From Rhodospirillaceae bacterium (GTDB taxonomy: Bacteria; Pseudomonadota; Alphaproteobacteria; UBA8366; Aestuariispiraceae): a DNA stretch of 64,000 nt. A program made the translations under genes and the position numbers. Shown here one piece after another: positions 1-7,500 of the stretch. The notes beneath the pieces are model-generated. The model was given only the letters and a program-made list of their open reading frames with translations. It did no database searches and was not told the origin of the DNA. Position 1 is the stretch's first letter. Each line of letters opens with the position of its first letter. The stretch is from the NCBI GenBank assembly GCA_002709955.1, contig PAQY01000005.1, positions 1 through 64,000 on the forward strand, written 5' to 3'.

Positions 1-33
1 AAACAGCGCAGACACTACCGGAAAGGAAAGACC

Positions 34-216
34 ATGCCGCACGATAATATGAGAAACCCGCTCGACGCTCTGTCAGATCGGTTGGGTGTTTACGATCCTC
101 GAATGACGGTATGCGACCCAAAGACAACCCCCGGCCACCAAACGACGCCGGAGGAAGTTATAGAGGAAGTGAACCGGATATTTGCCGAAGTCGAGGGAAA
201 CCGAGACACGGTATAG
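34..216 (+). CDS. Small hypothetical protein (60 aa)
   Basis: I do not recognise this 60-residue protein. The ATG follows a purine-rich stretch (GGAAAGGAAAG) at a good ribosome-binding distance, which is the main reason to accept it. The product is hydrophilic, has no signal peptide or membrane segment, and ends in a short acidic segment (EEVIEEVNRIFAEVEG) that could form a helix. It sits in the island-like left end among other small unknown genes, so a mobile-element origin is likely. Its function is unknown. Confidence 0.5.
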   Translation: MPHDNMRNPLDALSDRLGVYDPRMTVCDPKTTPGHQTTPEEVIEEVNRIFAEVEGNRDTV

Positions 217-457
217 TGCCCACATATTCAGGCCCCTATATCCTAAGCCCTGAAGGTTTATCTGAAGTCACAACGCGCGCGCAAGGGTGCCTCACACCGC
301 GACAACCAAATCGCACTAAAGGTCTGTCAGACATGGAAAGAGCCAGCGCGGCCTTCCGTCAACAAGGGGTCCAATTCCCCAAGCAGGAAGTCCTGACTGG
401 CTCAAGTCCGAATATGCTCACGAAACCCGATCTTGTCAATTTGGGTGTGGTGTCAAT
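217..457. other. Stretch without a convincing gene
   Basis: Between the first small gene and the leftward secreted protein I see no well-supported gene. One short rightward frame (333-461, 42 codons before the stop) has a loosely placed AAAGG upstream. Its product resembles nothing I know, and its end overlaps the stop of the leftward gene. It may be decayed coding sequence. Confidence 0.4.
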
Positions 458-790
458 CTAGTTGTAATCGGGATGTTTCGTTCTTGGTGTGTGCTTCGCC
501 CATTTCCAATCATATGAGCAAACAAGATGTGACAGATTTGGGGTTGGTGCTTGCTCAATTATGATCGATTGGGAGAAGTCACAGTAACGAGCGGAAACCG
601 TCGCAGGAGAAACAAGTCCACTGTTGATTTGCATGTGAATGGTATCACCAGATTGGCATCCTTCTAAGGGCCCATCCTTTCCTACCATTGTTTCAATCAA
701 CTCAGGGACGTTGCAAAGCTCTATTGCGTGAGCGTCAAAGGAAACAAGGTGTACTGCCGAGAGGCCGATAATCATACCAATTAATTTCAT
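458..790 (-). CDS. Hypothetical secreted protein
   Basis: This 110-residue protein begins with a typical Sec signal peptide: MKLIGMIIGLSAVHLVSFDAHA, with likely cleavage after AHA. The mature part of about 88 residues has four cysteines, which would suit disulfides in the periplasm. I do not recognise the family. An AGGATT motif lies upstream of the ATG. It follows the membrane-anchored protein at 816-1199 on the same strand with a 25-base gap, so the two may be co-transcribed. The base composition is A+T-rich like the rest of the island-like region. Confidence 0.6.
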   Translation of the reverse strand: MKLIGMIIGLSAVHLVSFDAHAIELCNVPELIETMVGKDGPLEGCQSGDTIHMQINSGLVSPATVSARYCDFSQSIIIEQAPTPNLSHLVCSYDWKWAKHTPRTKHPDYN

Positions 791-815
791 TTTTTTTGAA
801 TCCTAGAATTCACAT

Positions 816-1199
816 CTACACTTGCGGCACGCACGAACCTTCAAGGGCCCCACGTACACTAGAAAACCTAGCTGTTCTCGATATTGTTGAAAAACTCCCA
901 AAATAAGTACTATCCCTAAAATACCACGCTATGGAAGACTCCTCTCCATCGAGGTATAACCATGGACCAGAATTAGGCATCTCAACCCAAGCCATGCCGT
1001 CAGTGTCGGACCATAAACCAACCCACCAACGGTAATCGTGAAGCCTCACAGAAAAGACCTGAGGTGAGGAAACTTCGTGTAAAGTGTATGTACCGGTGCA
1101 GTCGTATATTGTAACCGTTTCAGAGAATTTGGATACGATTATTGATAGCCCCAGAAAAAGCACTACAACTCCGCCGAGATACTTCATAGCTCGTTTCAT
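816..1199 (-). CDS. Hypothetical membrane-anchored protein
   Basis: The 127-residue product has one N-terminal hydrophobic segment (about residues 7-23, YLGGVVVLFLGLSIIV). The rest would lie outside the membrane and is rich in tryptophan, tyrosine and serine. An AAAGGAC ribosome binding site sits about seven bases before the ATG. A second ATG four codons later is also possible. Two cysteines (in YDCTGTY and in the C-terminal GSCVPQV) could pair. I recognise no family. It probably forms a short unit with the secreted protein downstream. Confidence 0.6.
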   Translation of the reverse strand: MKRAMKYLGGVVVLFLGLSIIVSKFSETVTIYDCTGTYTLHEVSSPQVFSVRLHDYRWWVGLWSDTDGMAWVEMPNSGPWLYLDGEESSIAWYFRDSTYFGSFSTISRTARFSSVRGALEGSCVPQV

Positions 1200-1285
1200 T
1201 AAGTTGTCCTTTCTACCGGGCGGCTATTATTGCATTTCGGAGGTTGATTGGCATCCAAGCACCCCAAAAAAGCAGTATAAAAATA

Positions 1286-1345
1286 TTAACCCTTCCTAAG
1301 CCTCACCCCTGCACCGCCCCCGTTCTCGGGGATAAACTCGACATA
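1286..1345 (-). pseudogene. C-terminal remnant of a second XRE-family regulator
   Basis: Reading leftwards from 1345, the frame encodes YVEFIPENGGGAGVRLRKG followed by TAA. This is the characteristic C-terminal tail of small alphaproteobacterial XRE/Cro-C1 regulators. It closely matches the end of the intact regulator at 1658-1903 (GVIFLPADQ...GGAGVRLRKD). An in-frame TGA at 1346-1348 lies just before it, and the helix-turn-helix part is missing. It is therefore a decayed fragment, probably left by a duplication or a rearrangement within the island. Confidence 0.7.
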
Positions 1346-1361
1346 TCAATACGCGCGCGAT

Positions 1362-1652
1362 TTATTTCTCTTCATTAAAAAAGAGTGCCCGCTTTGTCAG
1401 ATTGTCGTGGTCAATTTCTTCTGGTTCAGTCGCGCGCAATTCATCCACTAAATCCGAAAGACAGGCGACTATCTCAAGCCGTTCATTCCCAGACAGAGAC
1501 TTCAATATCGGTTCAATTGCCCAAATAGTCCCCATACTCACTTCACTGGCAGCAAATCCGGTCCCTGATATATTGACAAGATTGAGCCAAATTTTGAACT
1601 GAACTTGCTCTGCATTATAAAGCGGGTCTTCAATGTCGATAAAATCTCCCAT
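1362..1652 (-). CDS. Hypothetical protein downstream of XRE regulator
   Basis: This acidic 96-residue protein has no signal peptide or membrane helix and looks largely helical (segments such as GNERLEIVACLSDLVDEL). It starts five bases after the stop of the XRE regulator on the same strand, with an AAAGGA motif inside the end of that gene, so the two are almost certainly one transcription unit. I do not recognise the family. A regulator-linked partner, such as an antirepressor or antitoxin-like protein, is only a guess from position. Confidence 0.6.
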   Translation of the reverse strand: MGDFIDIEDPLYNAEQVQFKIWLNLVNISGTGFAASEVSMGTIWAIEPILKSLSGNERLEIVACLSDLVDELRATEPEEIDHDNLTKRALFFNEEK

Positions 1653-1657
1653 TTTCT

Positions 1658-1903
1658 TTAGTCCTTTCTGAGTCTCACACCCGCACCGCCGTCGATATTC
1701 TGATCCGCTGGCAGGAAAATAACACCTTCCTTTTCAAGAGCCGCTTGGACCGCCTCGACGTTCGCCATTGTGCTGGAGCCGGTCCCGCGATTCTCCATTC
1801 GCTGGATAGTCGATAGGCCCAGCCCTGTCTTTTCCGCTAGGTCGCCTGCTGTCAGTCCGACCAGGGCGCGGCCTGCCCTGATTTGCTCTTTCGATATCGC
1901 CAT
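1658..1903 (-). CDS. XRE-family HTH transcriptional regulator
   Basis: This 81-residue DNA-binding protein has a Cro/C1-type helix-turn-helix at about residues 5-60 (IRAGRALVGLTAGDLAEKTGLGLSTIQRMENRG). It ends in the GVIFLP...GGAGVRLRK tail typical of small alphaproteobacterial phage or island regulators. It faces away from the gene block at 2001-3284, so the spacer at 1904-2000 probably holds divergent promoters that it controls. The first gene downstream (1362-1652) is likely its operon partner. A remnant of a paralogue lies at 1286-1345. Family assignment is firm; its targets are inferred from position. Confidence 0.88.
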   Translation of the reverse strand: MAISKEQIRAGRALVGLTAGDLAEKTGLGLSTIQRMENRGTGSSTMANVEAVQAALEKEGVIFLPADQNIDGGAGVRLRKD

Positions 1904-2000
1904 GACGTTTTTTAGGTCTTTCGTGAATTAAAAAGGTTGAATAAGGTTCGTCTGTGACCTATATTAAGTCATGAAAGAGGCAAAAACAAGGAACGCCGCC

Positions 2001-2348
2001 ATGTATCTCAACACAGATCGCATCCAAGCCGCCATGCTCGCCGCTATCGAGGCAGAATATGCGACACCCGCCGAAAAGGCAGCACGCGCCCGCACCGCAA
2101 CCCGTCGCGCCGTTATGGATCGCGCCTGGAGCATCGCCCGCATGGCCGCCCGCGTTTTCGGTGGCACCGCCCGCGCATATATCGCCGGGGCAATGTCTCA
2201 GGCTTGGGCCGAAAACCGTGGCGAATGTGACGGTTTTTCCGCCGATGCAACGCTTCTCCGAATTCAGGCCCGCAACACCAAAGCCCCGACCCAACGCACC
2301 AACGGATACCGGGGCCGTCAATACTACGCCGCCGCCGCTGGATGGTAA
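2001..2348 (+). CDS. Hypothetical island protein, Ala/Arg-rich
   Basis: The product has about 115 residues from the ATG at 2001, which follows AAGGA at good spacing. An in-frame ATG at 1971 would add ten residues but lacks a comparable site. The sequence is rich in alanine and arginine and mostly helical, with no recognisable domain, signal peptide or membrane segment. It begins a tight rightward block of three genes facing the XRE regulator. Small basic proteins of this kind are common in prophage-derived islands. I assign no function. Confidence 0.55.
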   Translation: MYLNTDRIQAAMLAAIEAEYATPAEKAARARTATRRAVMDRAWSIARMAARVFGGTARAYIAGAMSQAWAENRGECDGFSADATLLRIQARNTKAPTQRTNGYRGRQYYAAAAGW

Positions 2349-2352
2349 GGCC

Positions 2353-2520
2353 ATGACCACTATCACCCTGACATTCAACAGCCCCGCCGAATTGTTGGAA
2401 GCATCGGAAGCGCTGGCAAAGGCCGCAACGGGGCAACCCCTCACAGACCAAGAAACCAACCGATTGCTGATCGTCGCGCTGATGATCCGCGCATCCATTC
2501 CCGCAACACAGGAGATTTGA
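2353..2520 (+). CDS. Small hypothetical protein (55 aa)
   Basis: This short gene begins at the ATG at 2353, four bases after the stop of the preceding gene, with GGTAAGG just upstream. The 55-residue product (MTTITLTFNSPAELLEASEALAKAATG...) looks like a small beta-alpha protein. A longer frame runs through it from 2059, but that part overlaps the upstream gene in another frame and is low-complexity proline/alanine, so I reject it. The tight spacing on both sides supports an operon. I recognise no family. Confidence 0.55.
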   Translation: MTTITLTFNSPAELLEASEALAKAATGQPLTDQETNRLLIVALMIRASIPATQEI

Positions 2521-2522
2521 CC

Positions 2523-3284
2523 ATGCAAAACATTACCCGCCGCCGCGCCCTTATGGGCACCGCCGCCGCCGTCGCTGTTACCGCAACCGCTGGAGCCGCG
2601 CCCGCCCTTATATCGGATCCTCATATCGCTTGGCTGGAAAAGAGCCGCCGCGCAATCTCCGAGGCCGGGGCATTGTTCAAGAAATCTGGCGCTATCGAAG
2701 ATGAATTGCGCCGGACGACAGATGCTTATGCCGTAACGGAACTACTTGACCCGCATGGGCAGCGAAAGATTTTTGTAGAGTCAGTATCGCAAATTGAGTC
2801 TGTTCGGGATCAGGCGTTATCGGATATCTGGATTGGCAGCCCGTATATGATCGCTGAAAAGAAGGCCCGCAAGACAGCAAACTACGACAGGATGATTTCC
2901 GACTTCACACGCCGCAAGGCTTTGCGTAAGGAATTGGAAGACTCAACAGGGATCACCGATCTAAACCGCCGCGCCTTTGCTCTTATGGACCAGGAACGAA
3001 AGTTAGACTTCCTGATTACCGACACTCCAGCCACCACGCTTGAGGGGGCATATGTCCAGGCCATTATTCTGCATAAGTGGTTACATGACGGGACGCCCCG
3101 CCGTGACCCTGAAAACGTCCAGCTAACGACAGATGAACAAGAGTTGATGAACCTGTCATCCCGTGTAACTTCCACTCTTGCCGCCCTTGTTGGGAAAGAC
3201 ACGAACATCGGGTTCTCCAGGTATCAAAAGCTGGAAACGTTCGAGGGAGGAAAGATCAAAGCCAGCAGGGCCGCACTCTCATAG
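2523..3284 (+). CDS. Tat-signal hypothetical protein
   Basis: The start is the ATG at 2523, eight bases after GGAG. An in-frame TTG at 2517 is less likely. The N-terminus carries a twin-arginine signal: TRRRALMGTAAAVAVTATAGAAPA, cleaved near residue 25. The mature protein of about 228 residues is hydrophilic, helical and charged, without motifs I know. Folding before export through Tat often means a cofactor or a pre-folded partner, but nothing visible identifies one. It is the last gene of a three-gene block and is followed by a clear terminator at 3305-3333. Confidence 0.65.
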   Translation: MQNITRRRALMGTAAAVAVTATAGAAPALISDPHIAWLEKSRRAISEAGALFKKSGAIEDELRRTTDAYAVTELLDPHGQRKIFVESVSQIESVRDQALSDIWIGSPYMIAEKKARKTANYDRMISDFTRRKALRKELEDSTGITDLNRRAFALMDQERKLDFLITDTPATTLEGAYVQAIILHKWLHDGTPRRDPENVQLTTDEQELMNLSSRVTSTLAALVGKDTNIGFSRYQKLETFEGGKIKASRAALS

Positions 3285-3304
3285 AACTGTATAGGAGCTA
3301 GCAT

Positions 3305-3333
3305 CGCCCCTGGATCACACCGGGGGCGTTTTG
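3305..3333 (+). terminator. Rho-independent terminator of the 2001-3284 block
   Basis: CGCCCCTGG (3305-3313) pairs with CCGGGGGCG (3320-3328) with one G-T wobble. The loop has six bases and is followed by TTTT. It ends the rightward block. The hairpin overlaps the stop codon of the leftward EAL gene, so the two gene ends interlock. Confidence 0.8.
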
Positions 3334-4967
3334 CTTTCGACCCAATTGGCCCAAGCATCTATTTCCATTGGTTTACCATATGCATAACCTTGGGCAATAT
3401 CGCACCCCGCTGCGAGCAACCAGTCTGCTTTTTCAAAAGATTCAACGCCTTCGGCTACGGTTCTCATTTGTAAATCATGCGCCAAATCTATCGTATGACG
3501 CACAAGGCACTCTTTTTTGCGGGAAGTTTGTACGTCACGAATAAATGATTGATCTATCTTAAGCGTATCACAGGGTATTTCACTAAGATACTTTAGAGAA
3601 GAATAACCTGTACCAAAGTCATCGATGGCTACATGAACCCCCATCTCTCGAATTGTCTCCAACATAGGAATCGCTGTGTCGAAATCCTTAACAATAGCGG
3701 TTTCAGTGATTTCAAGCTCTAGCTGCTGAAGAAGTCGTTCGTTATTGCTAAAGGTGGCTGCAAGGTCGTTTGGAAAGTTTGCATCCAATAAGTCGTCGCC
3801 AGACACATTGATGGCAATGCGGAAATCATTGTGCCCGAGTATTTTTGTTCCTCGTTCAATGTAAACTTTTGCTGCAGTCAGGCAGGATCGTGTGATGGCA
3901 CTTACCAATCGTGACTGCTCTGCAATAGGTATGAATTGACCTGGAGGGACGAAACCCCGTTTCGGGTGATGCCAGCGAGCGAGTAATTCAGCACCAGCAA
4001 ATTGGTTCGACTCCAACCAAACCTTTGGCTGAGCGTAGAAAACAATGTCACCATTGACTACAGCTTGGCCCAGTTCGGAAAGTAGATTTAAATTTTCACG
4101 TAAAGATTCATCCAAAGACCGGTCGAAAATATGAATACTACGGTCGTTTGCAGATGCCTCGTTCATGGCTGAGTGAGAAGCCCTGATTAGTTCTTCGACA
4201 TCCTTCCCATGCTCAGGAAAACAGGCCAGACCAACGGCGATGCTTATTTGGATTGGTACTCCATTTGCATCTACAGGCTGATCAAAAGCCGCCATTAGGT
4301 CACGTCCAATCTTCGACGCTGATATCGCGTCAGCATGATGCACCAAGAGGAAAAACCGATCTTGACCGCCACGAGAAAGAAAGTAACCGGCAGGCAACAC
4401 TTCGATAATCCGCTTTGCACTTGCCCGAATGACATCTTCAAAAAGCGCAGACCCAAAGGAGGATTGTATTTCGCTTGCGTTCACAAATGACAAATTAATA
4501 ACGGCATGTTCATTTTTTCCTGAATCGCCGCCAATCGCGGTCTCACACTCCCTGCGAAAGGACTCAAACAGCGGTAAACCAGTGATTGGGTCATAATTGG
4601 AGATCCGAAAGATTTCTTTTTGACGCTTCATAAGTGTTTGATGAAGTAGGCCGATAACAACTCCAAAGCCCGTTAAATACAGCCCCCGAGATAGCCAGTT
4701 ATCGAGTGGCTGGGGCTGCCCAAGGGCAACATCTAGTGGCATTAAAGGACCCATCAGCGCTGTCCCGATAAGTCCCCCAATTAACCCTCCCTGCCATTCA
4801 TACCTAAAAGCTGCCAAGATGATCGGCACGTAAATAAGATGCAGGTGAGCATACTTGGTGCCGCCGGTTTCGTAGACTCCAAGCCAAGCGAATAAAAACA
4901 CTATGCCTAAAGCAACGGTAACGATCTCATGACGTTTCCAGAACGCCTTTAAGTTGAGTTTGGACAC
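3315..4967 (-). CDS. Membrane GGDEF-like/EAL protein (island copy)
   Basis: Probable inner-membrane cyclic-di-GMP phosphodiesterase of 550 residues with a GTG start. Residues about 13-115 form several membrane segments containing YETGG and GPLMPLD motifs. Residues about 125-290 are a GGDEF fold with RGGQD in place of GGDEF, so diguanylate cyclase activity is unlikely. Residues about 300-545 are an EAL domain with AELLARW at the EAL position, ELEITETA, AIDDFGTGYSSL, KIDQSFI and AEGVES, so the metal- and substrate-binding residues look mostly intact. It is a paralogue of the protein at 10047-11702, which shares the same membrane motifs and length. Its composition is poorer in G+C than the chromosome. 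Confidence 0.88.
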   Translation of the reverse strand: MSKLNLKAFWKRHEIVTVALGIVFLFAWLGVYETGGTKYAHLHLIYVPIILAAFRYEWQGGLIGGLIGTALMGPLMPLDVALGQPQPLDNWLSRGLYLTGFGVVIGLLHQTLMKRQKEIFRISNYDPITGLPLFESFRRECETAIGGDSGKNEHAVINLSFVNASEIQSSFGSALFEDVIRASAKRIIEVLPAGYFLSRGGQDRFFLLVHHADAISASKIGRDLMAAFDQPVDANGVPIQISIAVGLACFPEHGKDVEELIRASHSAMNEASANDRSIHIFDRSLDESLRENLNLLSELGQAVVNGDIVFYAQPKVWLESNQFAGAELLARWHHPKRGFVPPGQFIPIAEQSRLVSAITRSCLTAAKVYIERGTKILGHNDFRIAINVSGDDLLDANFPNDLAATFSNNERLLQQLELEITETAIVKDFDTAIPMLETIREMGVHVAIDDFGTGYSSLKYLSEIPCDTLKIDQSFIRDVQTSRKKECLVRHTIDLAHDLQMRTVAEGVESFEKADWLLAAGCDIAQGYAYGKPMEIDAWANWVESKTPPV

Positions 4968-5371
4968 TTAGAAATCCCCATCATGTTTTAGTTTCGGACG
5001 TTGTTCGTTGGACATATTCTATGGCGCGTTGAATTTCATGGCACACGAAACTTACACGAGAAAAACTTATCAATGATTGTGTTAAAACGAAAATTCTAAG
5101 ACTTATACGATTTTACGTAGTGATATATCAAATGGATTTTCTGATAGTGAGTATCATCACAATACTTTGGCAAAACGCATCTTTTTATACGTTAGTCCTT
5201 AGAATGGGGACATTGCGAAACCACTTCATGCGCGGAAGTCCTATCGTAAAATCTACGTTTGTCTGATTGAATTAAATTTGCCCGTAAGACATCAAAGGAC
5301 ATATTCGAATTGATAGCCTGGAGTCTGCTCCCAAATCAGACGCGCCTTTCTCACACTAACCGACACATGCC
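4968..5371. other. A+T-rich intergenic region between divergent genes
   Basis: About 400 bases separate the leftward EAL gene from the rightward small gene at 5372. I find no gene, RNA gene or clear terminator here. The stretch is A+T-rich and presumably holds the promoters of both flanking genes. A loose inverted pair (GTGAT near 5121 and ATCAC near 5156) is too weak to call an operator. Confidence 0.5.
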
Positions 5372-5632
5372 ATGTCCAGAGACGATCTAGTCCCGCCGAT
5401 TGGCCCGCACCACGTCGCAATCTTGCGCCGCATCCATGCCGGTGGTGTTGCTCCTATCGTCCATGCCAGTGGCCTAGCAGATATCGCGTTCCTTGATATC
5501 GAGGCCCTATGCAGGGCTGGTTTGCTGGATCGCCTGACTATGGGGCGGTTCAAAGGCTATCGACTGACAAAGGTGGGGAAAAATCAAATTGCATATGATA
5601 AGACGGTAATAGCCAGTCATGCACAACGTTGA
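5372..5632 (+). CDS. Small winged-helix-like hypothetical protein
   Basis: The 86-residue product has the pattern of a small winged-helix fold: HHVAILRRIHAGG, then a helix (LDIEALCRAGLLDRL), then GRFKGYRLTKVGKNQIAYD, which looks like the wing strands. This is inferred from the pattern and not from a match to a known family. There is no signal peptide or membrane segment and the ribosome binding site is weak. It is isolated upstream of the lipoprotein gene within the island, and could be a small regulator. Confidence 0.5.
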   Translation: MSRDDLVPPIGPHHVAILRRIHAGGVAPIVHASGLADIAFLDIEALCRAGLLDRLTMGRFKGYRLTKVGKNQIAYDKTVIASHAQR

Positions 5633-5693
5633 CAGACATTCAAAACGTCACGCAGCATAGAGATGTGCTGGGAGTCAAGGGGACATAGACCTC

Positions 5694-6695
5694 ATGTTAA
5701 AATCAAAGAAAGCTTTGTGCTTAGGGATAGTCTTATTGGCAACAGGTTGTAAGACCGTGCCAGTGATGAATTATCAACAAAGAATCCCTGAGCTTGGACA
5801 AATCCAGCCAAATGAGTGCCCCCCAAAGGAATACCAAGGGGAGATCCATGTAAGTCCAAACACATTCCTAAAAACTAATTTTTCAATTATTACTTCATCC
5901 ACTATTCGAGAAAGAACTACAGGAGGCTCAGGTCGTTCAAAGTCTCAATTTTTAGGTACTATGGATTCTCGAAAAACTCCTGATGGTTTATTACAAACTC
6001 TCGAATTTACAGAAATTTGGCCAAAAACAGATGATGTGATCCTTCCATTTTCTGTGTCAATGAAAGTGGGCGATTACTTTTCTATAGAAGACATCGAATT
6101 TGAAGGAGTACCATATGAAGACAGAAAACAAATTGAGGCTGTGTTTAATAAAGAGGCTCTTTCACTACTAAAGTTTGAAAAAACGAATTTGCGTCTTGGG
6201 GATAGTGTTTTGCCATCGTCAATGCGGATTCCAATGTTTGGCCAGAATGTTGATCTTGATGTTAGATCAAGGGTCCTTGGCATATCTGCTTACAATGCAA
6301 GACCTGTGCTTGTCTTCGACTATGCTATGCTTGGACAATTGTCTGTTGGTAAGAGAGGTGCTTCTGTATCTAGTGCTGGATATTATTGTTTTGATCTAAC
6401 AGCAGGGTCTTCAGCATATACATACGAGGAACAATCAATTCTTTCTAGCACCAATGAGGCGAACTTAGAAATCAAGCGAACACAGTACTTCAAAGCTTTG
6501 TTTCCATCCGACTCAGCGAGTCCAATTTCAGACTTTCTCAATATAAAGGATGGACTCAATAGTCCGACAGCTAGCGACAGCGATCCGAACCTACTCCGTA
6601 GTAAGCTAGCAAATTTAAAAAAGCTTTTCGACGATGGACTGATTTCAAGGGATGAATACGATGTGAAGCGCCGCGCCCTTTTGGAAGCTTATTAA
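5694..6695 (+). CDS. SHOCT-domain lipoprotein
   Basis: This 333-residue protein starts with a lipoprotein signal peptide and lipobox (LLATGC, lipidated Cys19), so it should be anchored in the membrane facing the periplasm. The last 32 residues (LRSKLANLKKLFDDGLISRDEYDVKRRALLEAY) match the SHOCT motif, a short C-terminal helix pair that is often involved in oligomerisation. The middle part is beta-rich and unfamiliar. AGGGGA precedes the ATG. The gene is markedly A+T-rich against the chromosome, which fits transfer with the island. Confidence 0.75.
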   Translation: MLKSKKALCLGIVLLATGCKTVPVMNYQQRIPELGQIQPNECPPKEYQGEIHVSPNTFLKTNFSIITSSTIRERTTGGSGRSKSQFLGTMDSRKTPDGLLQTLEFTEIWPKTDDVILPFSVSMKVGDYFSIEDIEFEGVPYEDRKQIEAVFNKEALSLLKFEKTNLRLGDSVLPSSMRIPMFGQNVDLDVRSRVLGISAYNARPVLVFDYAMLGQLSVGKRGASVSSAGYYCFDLTAGSSAYTYEEQSILSSTNEANLEIKRTQYFKALFPSDSASPISDFLNIKDGLNSPTASDSDPNLLRSKLANLKKLFDDGLISRDEYDVKRRALLEAY

Positions 6696-6729
6696 TTGCA
6701 AGCAGATCAAAAATGAAAACTTGCTGAAA

Positions 6730-6924
6730 ATGGAACCAATAGACATCTACCGCACCGCAAAATTACTCATAGACCAGCATGGGGACGACGCTGCCATAGA
6801 AGCTGCCATGAGAGCGGATAGATGCCTGGTTTCTGGCGACATGGACGGTGTTACCGTTTGGAAAGGTGTGATCCGAGCAATTGGCGAGATTAGCGCGACA
6901 ACGACCAATCGGCCGATACATTAG
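6730..6924 (+). CDS. Conserved small island protein (64 aa)
   Basis: The product (MEPIDIYRTAKLLIDQHGDDAAIEAAMRADRC...VWKGVIRAIGEI) belongs to a type of small protein I recall as common in alphaproteobacterial genomes. These proteins have a DIYRTA helix, a GDDA turn and a central RAD. I know no function for it. An in-frame TTG at 6721 precedes the ATG, but the ATG looks more natural. It lies near the end of the island, between the SHOCT lipoprotein and the att site. Confidence 0.7.
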   Translation: MEPIDIYRTAKLLIDQHGDDAAIEAAMRADRCLVSGDMDGVTVWKGVIRAIGEISATTTNRPIH

Positions 6925-7098
6925 CTAACCTGAAAGTACGATTTGAGAGACACCAAAAACAAACCCTCGACGTCCATATACTAAATCCCTGGTGGGGGCC
7001 GGGACCAACCCCCCGATGCCGCGCGACATCCTGCAGCGTTGCATCCACAGTGAGTGTAATTATTGAATTTATCCACGGTGACATAGGAGGTAGCGCTT

Positions 7099-7278
7099 AT
7101 GCTTACAGCAGCACAGTGCCGGGAGACAGCCAAGAAATTGCGACGGGGAGCCCTGACGAATACGGCTATGTCCCAGGACGTGAAGCAGATGGGTATGGAT
7201 ATAGCTAGGAGCCTAGAGGGAATGGCCCGGATGGCAGAGGCGCGAGAAGCGAAACTAAGCCCCAAAGCCACAAAGTGA
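7099..7278 (+). CDS. Small hypothetical protein with strong RBS (59 aa)
   Basis: This 59-residue frame is preceded by a perfect AGGAGG at 7085-7090, eight bases before the ATG, which makes translation very likely. The product (MLTAAQCRETAKKLRRGALT...) is basic and helical and lacks membrane segments. It resembles in style other very short proteins beginning MLT-x-x-Q-C-R in alphaproteobacteria, but I cannot name a family. It is the last gene before the att repeats and the tRNA fragment, a place where excision or control genes often lie. Confidence 0.6.
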   Translation: MLTAAQCRETAKKLRRGALTNTAMSQDVKQMGMDIARSLEGMARMAEAREAKLSPKATK

Positions 7279-7281
7279 TCC

Positions 7282-7329
7282 TGTGTAATTCTTGTGTAAT
7301 CGTGCAAAGATTTTAAGGGATTTTAAGGG
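7282..7329 (+). repeat. Paired short direct repeats next to the att site
   Basis: TGTGTAAT occurs at 7282-7289 and 7293-7300 (period 11), and ATTTTAAGGG occurs at 7310-7319 and 7320-7329 (period 10). Repeats at about one helical turn, close to an attachment core, resemble the arm-type binding sites used by tyrosine integrases and excision factors. That role is inferred. Confidence 0.5.
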
Positions 7330-7416
7330 AGCGCTCTCCCCAAGGGATACTCTAAAAATCTATTGTTTTCATACCTTAAGGACGGCGTGGGAACTGTCGG
7401 GAACAGACTGGCGCAG

Positions 7417-7473
7417 GACTTAAAATCCCTCGGGCTTTAGCCCGTGCCGGTTCGAGTCCGGCCGCCCGCACCA
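7417..7473 (+). tRNA. tRNA-Leu(UAA) 3' half: island attachment site
   Basis: The sequence runs from the anticodon loop (CTTAAAA, anticodon TAA) through a long variable arm (CGGGC TTTA GCCCG), a perfect T arm (GCCGG TTCGAGT CCGGC), the 3' acceptor strand CGCCCGC and the CCA end. The matching 5' acceptor strand and D arm are absent upstream, and the base pairs of the anticodon stem already break at its 5' side. This is not a functional tRNA. It is the duplicated target left by an integrase that inserts at the anticodon loop. The orientation puts the island to the left and the intact tRNA-Leu beyond base 1. Confidence 0.85.
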
Positions 7474-7500
7474 AGGTTTTTGGTTTAAAGGTCTTTAATG

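Noticed and set aside
2059-2352. Upstream extension of the 55-residue gene at 2353
   Set aside because: The extension overlaps the gene at 2001-2348 in another frame and is low-complexity proline/alanine. The internal ATG with GGTAAGG is better.
1959-2624. Long leftward frame of 221 codons
   Set aside because: It is glycine- and cysteine-rich antisense translation of the rightward block 2001-2520, with no ribosome binding site or domain.
7381-7473. A complete tRNA-Leu gene
   Set aside because: The 3' half is perfect, but upstream bases do not form a matching acceptor strand or D arm, so the gene is not functional.
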